64,000 bases of DNA from Rheinheimera sediminis. Lineage in GTDB: Bacteria > Pseudomonadota > Gammaproteobacteria > Enterobacterales > Alteromonadaceae. This document shows, piece by piece, positions 57,658 to 64,000 of this stretch. Under the pieces are notes generated by a model. It made no database searches. It saw only the letters and a list, made by a program, of their open reading frames with translations, and had not been told where the DNA came from. A program made the position numbers and the translations under genes. The stretch is taken from the NCBI RefSeq assembly GCF_004005375.1, contig NZ_RZUF01000011.1, positions 62,001-126,000 on the forward strand, read 5' to 3'. How positions within the stretch are numbered: the first letter of the stretch is position 1; each line of letters begins with the position of its first letter.

Positions 57658-58377
57658 TTGAAACTACTGGCATTAGATACCTCAACCGAAGCTTGTTCAG
57701 TGGCTTTAACTGTCGATGGCAACATTCTGACTTTAGATGAAGTTTGTCCTCAGCAACACAGCAAACGTATTTTGCCTATGGTGCAGCAGCTGTTGTCTGA
57801 AGCTGGCTTAACTTTGCAGCAACTGGATGGTTTGGTGTTTGGTAAAGGCCCTGGTAGTTTTACCGGTGTGCGTATTGGTGTAGGGGTTTGTCAGGGCCTG
57901 GCTTTTGGCGCTGAAATTCCTGTTTACGGCGTATCGACTTTAGCCGCTATGGCGCAAGCTGCGCACCGATTACACCAAGCCCATCAGGTGGTTGCTGCCA
58001 TCGATGCCCGGATGAATGAAGTGTACTTGGCCAGTTTTCAGTTAGATGAGCATGGCCTGATGCAGGCGCTAAGCGCTGAAATAGCGGCAAAGCCAACGGA
58101 TTTGCCTGGGCCTGTGTTAAAAGGCCACATTTGTGCCGTAGGTACGGGTTGGCAAACCTATCCACAGCAGTTGGAAGACTGGCACAAAACTGGCAATAGC
58201 GGTACAGAGGATCTTGCGCAAGTTCATCATAGTCCTGTGATTCTGTATCCTTCAGCCCAGGATATGTTGAGTCTGGCGGCAACCCCATTCCGGCAGGGGC
58301 ACTTTATTGCCGCAGAACTAGCAGAGCCAACTTATGTGCGCGATGAGGTGACCTGGCAGAAATTGCCCGGTAGATAA
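57658..58377 (+). CDS. tsaB: tRNA threonylcarbamoyladenosine biosynthesis protein TsaB
   Basis: 239 aa from TTG at 57658, with AAGGAG spaced 8 bases away; the product KLLALDTSTEACSVAL matches the family start exactly. KGPGSFTGVRIGVGVCQGLAFG and AAIDARMNEVYLASF are the ASKHA/YeaZ motifs. TsaB is the scaffold partner of TsaD in t6A37 tRNA modification. It follows yoaA, the conserved order. Confidence 0.95.
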   Translation: MKLLALDTSTEACSVALTVDGNILTLDEVCPQQHSKRILPMVQQLLSEAGLTLQQLDGLVFGKGPGSFTGVRIGVGVCQGLAFGAEIPVYGVSTLAAMAQAAHRLHQAHQVVAAIDARMNEVYLASFQLDEHGLMQALSAEIAAKPTDLPGPVLKGHICAVGTGWQTYPQQLEDWHKTGNSGTEDLAQVHHSPVILYPSAQDMLSLAATPFRQGHFIAAELAEPTYVRDEVTWQKLPGR

Positions 58378-58387
58378 ACCCGTCGTC

Positions 58388-58432
58388 CTTGCAGCTGCAG
58401 CTGCGTTGACTGCGTCTTCTCGCCCCGGTCAC
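58388..58432 (+). repeat. Second dispersed module, copy B
   Basis: The first 23 bases match the reverse complement of 14395-14417 at 22 positions. It continues through TGCGTCTTCTCGCCCCGGTC to CACAT. This CCCCGGTCAC extension resembles a palindromic repeat described in enterobacteria. It lies just after the tsaB stop. Confidence 0.6.
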
Positions 58433-58438
58433 ATAGCT

Positions 58439-58465
58439 CGGACGGGGACAAGTTCAGCCCCTACG
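58439..58465 (+). repeat. REP-like element, copy 5
   Basis: CGGACGGGGACAAGTTCAGC then CCCTACG. It shares GGGACAAG-GCCCCTAC with copies 2-3 and is followed by AATTGCAA at 13 bases. GGCGGGGACAAA occurs again at 58489-58500 as a half copy. Confidence 0.65.
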
Positions 58466-58575
58466 TTGCCTTGCTACAATTGCAATCAGGCGGGGACAAA
58501 GATTTATAAAAGCTACTTGGCGAAATGTTTTGCTAAGTTATACTGGCGCTATAGAAAGGCGAACTTAGAGCAGTT

Positions 58576-58881
58576 ATGACCATAGCCGTTAGCCGCGATG
58601 TACCCAAGAGTCCCAATGTCGGACTGGTATTTCAGGGCTCGAAAACTAAAGCCGTTGAGGCTGATCAGCAAAGCAAAACAGCACTGGTGCCTGCAGGTAC
58701 CGGTGTTCGTGCTGACGCCGAGGCTTTGTCTATGTTAGACCAGCAAGAGGCGCAAAAACGTACCATGTACGATCAGCCTAAACAGCGCAATCAACAAGCC
58801 TTAGATGCTTATGAGATGCTGGCCAATCAGGAAAAACGCGAAAAAGTTCAGCAAATGTTTAGCCTCGATCTGTACGCTTAA
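58576..58881 (+). CDS. Small conserved hypothetical protein
   Basis: 101 aa, hydrophilic and largely helical from residue 50 (LSMLDQQEAQKRTMYDQPKQRNQQALDAYEMLANQEKREKV...) with no membrane segment or signal. The VGLVFQGSKTKA start and the QQALDAY-to-LDLY tail give the feel of a conserved gammaproteobacterial family, but I cannot name it. No strong ribosome-binding site is visible before the ATG at 58576; TTAGAG is the closest. It is probably monocistronic. Confidence 0.6.
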   Translation: MTIAVSRDVPKSPNVGLVFQGSKTKAVEADQQSKTALVPAGTGVRADAEALSMLDQQEAQKRTMYDQPKQRNQQALDAYEMLANQEKREKVQQMFSLDLYA

Positions 58882-58988
58882 CGCGCACTGCTGTTTTACA
58901 ACCTCCGCTTTAAAATTCATGTAAAAAAATCAATGAAACTGGTCTGGTTGTGCTTTATGCTGTCTGCCTTATAAAAAAACGGATATGG

Positions 58989-59984
58989 ATGATGTTCGAA
59001 AGCAAGGTGTTCCGACTCTGGTTTATTGCAGCTTTGACCTTGTGGTTTGTGCTTTTTTATCAGTTTAATCAGCTAAGTTTTTTACTGGAGCATTGGTACT
59101 ACCCTGCCATTATGGTTGCAGGGGCCTTTGTCGCCGGTGTGACTCCCGAAGGTGGCGGAGCAGTGGCTTTTCCTGTGTTAAATATTTTTCTTAACATAGA
59201 CCGGACTATGGCGCGGGATTTTAGTTTAATGATCCAAAGTGTTGGCATGACCAGCGCCAGTATTTTTATCTTAAGTCACAAAGCGAACAGGCTGAAAACC
59301 TACAGACCTTTATTGCTGTTTATTCCCCTGGCATTTATTGGCTTTGTGCTTGGTATGCAGCTGCTGCAACAATTGCCTGTTTATATTATGCAGGCGCTGT
59401 TTTTAAGTCTGATCACCAGTTTTGCAGTGGTGTACAGCTTTGGCAAACACAGAGGCAGCAAACTGACTTTGGAGCTAAGTAAACCGCTGGATTTCCTGTT
59501 GTTGCTGCTGTTGTTGCTCGCAGGTGGCATGTGTGCCAGTTTATTTGGTACAGGCGCAGATATTATTTTGTTCACTGTTTTGGTGACCCATTTCAGGATG
59601 CAGGAAAAAGTTGCAACTCATATGAGTATTATGTTGATGGCAGCTATTAGTCTATTAGGTTTTGGTTACAGGCATTTTGTTGACCAGGCTTTAACTGGCT
59701 ATCAAGTGCAAACCTGGTTGTGTGCTTACCCTGTAGTCTTGCTGATGGCGCCACTCGGGGCCTATGTGTTGCACCTTATCAACAAGGAGATTATGTTGTA
59801 TGCGATTGCCGTGCTTAATATCGGTCAGTTACTATATTTTCTCTGCCATAACCCATCATTGGACAAGCTGATGTGGGCTTCAGCTTTTACTCTGGTATTG
59901 TCGACTGGCTTTTATATCTTGATCAGAAGCTTAAGCCGCAAAGTTATCTCCAGAGCGCAAGCTCAATGTGCTGGACCTGTTTAA
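58989..59984 (+). CDS. TauE/SafE (TSUP) family permease
   Basis: 331 aa from ATG 58989 (or 58992); an upstream frame to 58950 is unlikely. About eight membrane helices. The TSUP halves are visible: GAFVAGVTPEGGGAVAFPVLNI near the N-terminus and LAGGMCASLFGTGADIILFTVLV in the second half. These carriers export sulfite, sulfonates or other small organic anions; the substrate is not determined. A possible terminator or operator region follows before the SDR operon. Confidence 0.87.
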   Translation: MMFESKVFRLWFIAALTLWFVLFYQFNQLSFLLEHWYYPAIMVAGAFVAGVTPEGGGAVAFPVLNIFLNIDRTMARDFSLMIQSVGMTSASIFILSHKANRLKTYRPLLLFIPLAFIGFVLGMQLLQQLPVYIMQALFLSLITSFAVVYSFGKHRGSKLTLELSKPLDFLLLLLLLLAGGMCASLFGTGADIILFTVLVTHFRMQEKVATHMSIMLMAAISLLGFGYRHFVDQALTGYQVQTWLCAYPVVLLMAPLGAYVLHLINKEIMLYAIAVLNIGQLLYFLCHNPSLDKLMWASAFTLVLSTGFYILIRSLSRKVISRAQAQCAGPV

Positions 59985-59995
59985 AAGATCCAAGT

Positions 59996-60028
59996 AGATG
60001 TCGGACACGTATACCTATGTATACATCT
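59996..60028. promoter_or_regulatory. Dyad-symmetric operator candidate upstream of the SDR operon
   Basis: AGATGT (59996-60001) and ACATCT (60023-60028) are exact inverted copies, and two GTATAC palindromes lie inside at 60009-60014 and 60019-60024. The site is 17 bases before the SDR ATG. Related SDR-DUF2878-chalcone-isomerase clusters are often controlled by MerR/LitR-type light- or stress-responsive regulators, so such a regulator is a guess. Confidence 0.5.
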
Positions 60029-60044
60029 TTAAGAGTCTGAGTCT

Positions 60045-60788
60045 ATGTCCCGTTACTGCTTGATTACAGGTGCCAGTTCAGGTTTAGGCCGTGAATTGGC
60101 TATCCAATATGCCAGAGAAGGTTGGCAGGTTATTGCTGTTGCTCGTTCTGTAAATGCGTTAAATGAGCTGCATCAGGAATACAGCACTATTCATGCGTTT
60201 CCTTTGGATTTGACTAATACTGAGTTGTTTATTTCAGCCGTAAATCACTTGGCTGAGCAAATTCCAGCTTTAGATTTGGTCATTTTAAATGCTGGTAGCT
60301 GCGATTATGTTGATGCAAATCATCTGCCTCTGGATATTTTTGAGCGGACCATGACATTGAATTTCCAGGCTCAGGTCGCTGCTGTGAAGTTGTTACTGCC
60401 TCTTTTACAAAAATCAGAGCAAGGCACTGTGGCTATAGTTAGCAGCCTTGCTCATTTATTTCCATTTACTAAAGCACAGGCCTATGGTGCTAGTAAAGCC
60501 GCTTTAAGCTATTTCGCAGATAGCTTAAGAGTAGATCTAACAGATTCAGGCATTCGGGTATGTCTGATTGAGCCTGGTTTTGTTGACACACCTTTAACTC
60601 AAAAAAATGACTTTAAAATGCCATTTCTGCTGCAGGTATCTGATGCAGCAGGTCGCATTCGCAAAGGGCTTGATGCACAGCAGCAGCGCATAAGATTTCC
60701 GAAACGACTGGTATTTAGTCTGCATCTGTTGAATTTACTGCCTTACTCGTTGCGCTGCAAAGTTGCAGCCGGGATGCGCCAACCATGA
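60045..60788 (+). CDS. Short-chain dehydrogenase/reductase
   Basis: 247 aa. The cofactor loop GASSGLG is at 9-15, LNAG at about 84, Ser near 134 in VSSLAH, and the catalytic Tyr147-x3-Lys151 in YGASK. PGFVDTPLT follows. The substrate is unknown. The first gene of a three-gene operon; its TGA overlaps the DUF2878 ATG by two bases. In other gammaproteobacteria this SDR is linked to DUF2878 and chalcone-isomerase-like genes, often with cfa and photolyase. Confidence 0.9.
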   Translation: MSRYCLITGASSGLGRELAIQYAREGWQVIAVARSVNALNELHQEYSTIHAFPLDLTNTELFISAVNHLAEQIPALDLVILNAGSCDYVDANHLPLDIFERTMTLNFQAQVAAVKLLLPLLQKSEQGTVAIVSSLAHLFPFTKAQAYGASKAALSYFADSLRVDLTDSGIRVCLIEPGFVDTPLTQKNDFKMPFLLQVSDAAGRIRKGLDAQQQRIRFPKRLVFSLHLLNLLPYSLRCKVAAGMRQP

Positions 60789-61264
60789 CAGCAATCAACT
60801 GGCCGGTTTTAATAGGTTTTAAAGTAAGTTGGTTTGCCTTAGTGCTGTTGCAAAATCAACTCATAGTGCTGGTGCTGGTATTTTTGCTTTGGTCTTTGTG
60901 GCGCTGCAGTCAGGCGGAGCGTTTGGCTTGGTTGCTGTTAGCTGGTGTTGGTATAGCATTGGATTCGCTGCTGCAGTATGCCGGAGTTCTGAGTTTTACC
61001 GGCTCGACATGGTTACCACTGTGGATGCTGACGCTTTGGCTGGCATTCAGTTTGGTTGTGGTGAAGGTTTTTTCGGTCTATCTACAAAACTACTGGTTAG
61101 CAGCGCTTCTTGCAGCTGCGTCTGGTCCTATGGCTTATCTCGGTGGCTCAGCAGTCAGTGGTCAAATGCAGATCACTGCCACAACAGAAGCTTATATCGC
61201 CCTGGTTGTAGCTTGGGCTTGTTATGGCGTGTTATCAGGATGGAGCAGAAGATTCTATGCGTAA
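60785..61264 (+). CDS. DUF2878 membrane protein
   Basis: 159 aa with about five membrane helices spread over the whole length, basic termini and a C-terminal ...SRRFYA. The family is DUF2878, always small and integral to the inner membrane. Function unknown. It is coupled to the SDR upstream and overlaps the chalcone-isomerase-like gene by 8 bases, so the three act as one unit. Confidence 0.87.
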   Translation: MTAINWPVLIGFKVSWFALVLLQNQLIVLVLVFLLWSLWRCSQAERLAWLLLAGVGIALDSLLQYAGVLSFTGSTWLPLWMLTLWLAFSLVVVKVFSVYLQNYWLAALLAAASGPMAYLGGSAVSGQMQITATTEAYIALVVAWACYGVLSGWSRRFYA

Positions 61265-61766
61265 GATAATAGTTATGGTGGCAGTGCTGTTTTGTCTTAA
61301 TGCACAGGCTATACCCACAGATGTGAAGTTGGTAGGGCAAGGACAATTCAGCTATTTGTTTTGGGATTTGTATCAGGCAGAGCTTTATACTCAGGATGGT
61401 GGCTGGAGTGATTATCAGCAAAGTTCTCCTCTGGTGTTAAAGCTGACTTACCAACGTAAAATAACAAAAAAAGACTTTATTGAGGCTACTGTCGATCAGT
61501 GGAAGCATTTGAAGGGAGAGGTTTCTGTGCAGCATAAAGCATGGGCCGGGCAGTTGGCCGAGATTTGGACCGACGTGAAAAAAGGCGATCAGTTAAGTTG
61601 TGTATTACTACCTGACAATAGAGTCGAATTTTATTTTAATAACAAACTTTTGGGCGAGGTTGCTGACCCAAGTTTTGGTCCGGCTTTTTTAGATATCTGG
61701 TTGTCTGAGCAAACCTCAGCACCAAAATTAAGAAAACAGTTACTGAACCTAAGCTCGGGCACATGA
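61257..61766 (+). CDS. Exported chalcone-isomerase-like protein
   Basis: 169 aa from the ATG at 61257, which overlaps the DUF2878 stop; it starts with a signal peptide (IIVMVAVLFCLNAQAIPTD). VGQGQFSYLFWDLYQAELYTQDGGW and LKLTYQRKITKKDFIEATVDQW match bacterial chalcone_3-type domains. Flavonoid chemistry is not implied; the bacterial role is unknown, perhaps lipid or fatty-acid binding. It ends the SDR operon. Confidence 0.87.
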   Translation: MRKIIVMVAVLFCLNAQAIPTDVKLVGQGQFSYLFWDLYQAELYTQDGGWSDYQQSSPLVLKLTYQRKITKKDFIEATVDQWKHLKGEVSVQHKAWAGQLAEIWTDVKKGDQLSCVLLPDNRVEFYFNNKLLGEVADPSFGPAFLDIWLSEQTSAPKLRKQLLNLSSGT

Positions 61767-62289
61767 GTGCCAACCTTGGTCGGGGTAACGAATTCAATCA
61801 ACGAAGTAAAATCCTTGTGTAAAGCAATTAGAGTCTTTGCTGAATGAATGTACGGATTTTTGTGGAGCTGAAAGTTTCCCGTCCAGCCTTAGCTGGTGAT
61901 AGCCATATTGAGTAACTCAGAGAGGCGTGAAAATACGACTATTCAGTGGCAAGGCCTACTCCGGGTTTAGGTTGACTAATTTAGCTTATCTTGTTTTTCA
62001 TCTTATTTACTTCAGATTTTTGTGTTGGCTACTGCAAGATTTCTTTTCGTTTATTTATTCATCAAGCCTCTGATTGTCGTTTCCAGGCTGTAAATCAGAA
62101 TTATCATTTAGAAACAATTTGATAGGTCTTGCATGGGCTCTGTTGTCGGTGTTGCTGCTTATTTTGTTTTAGGTTGTTTTGCATACAATTAGTCATGTCT
62201 TTGATTTTTATCATAAATTTAACACCTGTGTTTTTTGCGACAGACGCCTGTTTAGCCGGGCTTTTGTTCCGCAAAAGCTGTTGACCACG

Positions 62290-62308
62290 GCAAATTAGAA
62301 CCATTATC
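62290..62308. promoter_or_regulatory. Candidate Fur box
   Basis: GCAAATTAGAACCATTATC matches the 19-bp Fur consensus at 14 positions (counted by eye), with the right half CATTATC exact. It is 112 bases before the receptor start, a plausible promoter distance. Confidence 0.4.
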
Positions 62309-62391
62309 ATCCGCCGCCGTTTTGGGAGAGCCCCAATTCAGGCGTGTTGTAGCTTCAATCAGCGCTCATGTTGATTGCCGTAAAAAACAGA

Positions 62392-62407
62392 GTCACTTCA
62401 CAGTGAC
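62392..62407 (+). promoter_or_regulatory. Hairpin next to the receptor ribosome-binding site
   Basis: GTCACT and AGTGAC form a 6-bp stem with a 4-nt loop, ending four bases before the GGGAG of the Shine-Dalgarno. It could modulate ribosome access. Confidence 0.4.
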
Positions 62408-62420
62408 CCAGGGAGAAAAA

Positions 62421-64000
62421 ATGTTTGTAAGTAGTAAGCTGTCAAAAGCAGTTAGTTTAGCAGTAGCTTTTGGCGCTGTGTCAGGCGTCACTTTTTCCGG
62501 TTCGGTACATGCTCAGGAAACTGATAGTGTTGAACGCATCCAGGTTACAGGTTCAAGTATCAAACGTACTGACTTTGAAGGTGCATTGCCTGTTCAGACT
62601 ATTGATCGTGCAGCTATCGATCGTTCAGGTCTGGCTACCGCTGGTGATTTAATTCAGTCTATTCCTTCTATGCAAGGTTTTACTACAGATGGTGACTCTG
62701 TAGGTGGCGGTGGCGGTGGTATGAAAACCGCTTCGTTACGTGGTCTGGGTGCTGAATACACGCTAGTTTTAATTAATGGTCGCAGAATGGCGCCTCGTGG
62801 CTCAGGCTCCACTATCGATTTGAACTCTATCCCTCTGGCTGCCATTGAGCGTGTTGAAGTACTGACAGACGGCGCATCTGCTCTGTACGGTTCGGACGCT
62901 ATCGCAGGTGTGGTGAACTTCATCACTAAAGACGACGCCCAAGGTGTGAATCTTTCCGCTCGTTACAACAAGCCACAAGAGAAAAACGGCAGCAGCGACA
63001 ATTTCTCAATCACTGGTGGTTTAGGTAATTTTGATACTGATGGTTACAATGTGCTGTTATCTTACAGCCGTGATTCTCAGGAACAGCTGAAAGCTACAGA
63101 TCGTGATTTTTCTAAATCAGGTATTATTCCGTTCAGCGTGAATAATAAAGATTATTATTTTGTCTCTGGTTCAGCGAATGCTATCCCTGGTAATGCTCGT
63201 TACTACTATAAAGATGCTGTAACTGGTGATACGAAAGATGTTACTTTTAACCCTTATGAGAAACAAAACGGCACCTGTGCACCGGACAACTTTAAATCTT
63301 CAACTGTCTGTCAGTACGACTTCACCACTACGATAGAAATTTTGCCAGAAAGCACACGTGATTCATTGATGTTGGGTACTGATGTTGCCATTAACGATGA
63401 TACAAAGTTATTCGTTGATGCGATGTACTCTGATTTCTCTCAGACCACTCGTATAGCACCAAATGCTACAGGTTTCTTCCCTCTGGCTATCGACTCTGCT
63501 TTAGTTCAGCAATATGTAGTACCTTATATTGATCCTGCTCATTTAGCATCAGTGACCACAGTGCAAGCACAATGGCGTGCTTTACCATTGGGTGGCCGCT
63601 CTACCGAGTGGAATACCAAGTCAACTCATATTGTAACTGGTGTTGAAGGCGTGATTGATACTATCGATTACTCAGCTGCCTTTACTTACTCAAAAAATGA
63701 TACGGACGAAAACGTAGCTGGTGGCTATCCGGATCGTCAGAAGTTCATGGCAGCTGTGCGCTCTGGACTGGTAAACGTATTTGAAACTCCTGATAAAATC
63801 AGCGCAGAAGGCTTGAAGGCTCTGCAGGATTCTCAATACTTCGGTAACTGGAGCAACGATACTACTGAAGTAAAAGGCGTTGATTTTAAAGCTTCAACAC
63901 CAGTTTATGAATTACCGGCAGGCGATGTCTATATTGGTACAGGCGCTGAGTTCCGTAATACGCAGTTTGTCAGCACTTTAGCTGATGCTAACAGAAACAA
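62421..64000 (+). CDS. TonB-dependent receptor, N-terminal part
   Basis: The frame starts at ATG 62421 with GGGAG 6 bases upstream and is open to the window end (at least 526 residues). A signal peptide (to about VHAQE) is followed by the TonB box region ETDSVERIQVTGSSIKR, the plug with SLRGLGAEYTLVLINGRRM, ERVEVLTDGASALYGSDAIAGVVNFITK, and the start of the barrel. A Gly-run (GGGGGG) in the plug at about 95-100 is notable. Such receptors of the Rheinheimera/Xanthomonas type often import glycans or peptides. The substrate is not deducible. Confidence 0.93.
   Translation, partial: MFVSSKLSKAVSLAVAFGAVSGVTFSGSVHAQETDSVERIQVTGSSIKRTDFEGALPVQTIDRAAIDRSGLATAGDLIQSIPSMQGFTTDGDSVGGGGGGMKTASLRGLGAEYTLVLINGRRMAPRGSGSTIDLNSIPLAAIERVEVLTDGASALYGSDAIAGVVNFITKDDAQGVNLSARYNKPQEKNGSSDNFSITGGLGNFDTDGYNVLLSYSRDSQEQLKATDRDFSKSGIIPFSVNNKDYYFVSGSANAIPGNARYYYKDAVTGDTKDVTFNPYEKQNGTCAPDNFKSSTVCQYDFTTTIEILPESTRDSLMLGTDVAINDDTKLFVDAMYSDFSQTTRIAPNATGFFPLAIDSALVQQYVVPYIDPAHLASVTTVQAQWRALPLGGRSTEWNTKSTHIVTGVEGVIDTIDYSAAFTYSKNDTDENVAGGYPDRQKFMAAVRSGLVNVFETPDKISAEGLKALQDSQYFGNWSNDTTEVKGVDFKASTPVYELPAGDVYIGTGAEFRNTQFVSTLADANRN

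Larger units (their letters stand above)
61767..62420. other. Intergenic/regulatory region before the TonB-dependent receptor
   Basis: This 654-base stretch has no supportable gene. It becomes AT-rich from about 61970. It holds a Fur-box-like site at 62290-62308 and a hairpin at 62392-62407 just before the receptor ribosome-binding site. The part at 61860-61970 (CAGCC-TTAG-CTGG and nearby) has minor stems but no riboswitch I recognise. Confidence 0.5.

Noticed and set aside
60009-60024. Two GTATAC repeats as a LexA box
   Set aside because: The CTG...CAG ends of a LexA site are absent; treated as part of a different dyad.
61860-61980. Riboswitch-like stretch before the receptor
   Set aside because: The short stems do not match the conserved cores of cyclic di-GMP, cobalamin or TPP riboswitches that I can recall.
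62654-62926. Minus frame rich in Pro inside the receptor gene
   Set aside because: It is the antisense of the Gly-rich plug region; a composition artefact.
1-64000. CRISPR arrays, tRNA or rRNA genes, insertion sequences, prophage
   Set aside because: No direct repeat-spacer pattern, no tRNA cloverleaf found by eye, and no transposase or integrase frame. A tRNA scan would confirm.

Overview
The window is a chromosomal segment of a gammaproteobacterium. Gene order and protein sequences point to the Alteromonadales/Chromatiaceae-like group that includes Rheinheimera and Alishewanella. This is inferred from family membership (DUF3192, DUF2789, DUF3014, DUF2878) and from E. coli/Shewanella-like synteny; no database search was run. 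Almost everything is core housekeeping. I see no rRNA, tRNA, CRISPR, prophage or intact insertion sequence.

Layout. (1) 1-4222, mostly minus: a truncated DUF3192 gene, xni and ppnN in one tight operon, then a coiled-coil diguanylate cyclase. (2) 4640-14243: an exported M61 peptidase, a membrane-anchored XRE regulator, and the queF / syd / DUF3301 / yqcC / truC / yqcA neighbourhood, with small conserved proteins interspersed (DUF2310, a second DUF3192 lipoprotein, DUF2789, GNAT, Mpo1-like). (3) 14429-18721, minus: map-glnD-dapD. (4) 18756-39527, plus: rpsB-tsf-pyrH-frr-uppS-cdsA-dxr-rseP-bamA-skp-lpxD-fabZ-lpxA-lpxB-rnhB-dnaE-accA-tilS. This run joins translation, nucleotide supply, isoprenoid and phospholipid precursors, outer-membrane protein assembly, lipid A synthesis and replication. 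It starts from a strong promoter with a GC-rich discriminator and a structured S2-type leader. (5) 39538-47474: a second diguanylate cyclase, a patatin-like phospholipase, DUF3014, a PlsC-like acyltransferase, the 4.5S SRP RNA gene, an S9 peptidase, a LURP-one protein and a solute-binding-like protein. (6) 47524-54922, minus: the complete histidine operon hisG-D-C-B-H-A-F-IE, preceded by a leader peptide with six His codons and a classical attenuator, and followed by a terminator. (7) 55192-64000, plus: an orphan 86-aa protein, yoaA, tsaB, a small conserved protein, a TauE/SafE transporter, an SDR-DUF2878-chalcone-isomerase-like operon and the N-terminal part of a TonB-dependent receptor.

The intergenic DNA holds the less expected material. 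A REP-like repeat family occurs at five sites, including a nested inverted pair between yqcA and dapD. A second module (core AGCTGCAGCTGCGTTGAC) occurs beside it at two sites. A switch-like set of mutually exclusive hairpins and a 10-bp perfect palindrome lie between two small divergent genes at 10.3-10.4 kb. A long dyad lies upstream of the SDR operon. Non-ATG starts are frequent and several starts were refined from Shine-Dalgarno position and family length. No clearly novel multi-gene system is evident; the strongest candidates for undescribed biology are the regulatory or structural elements and a few uncharacterised small proteins.
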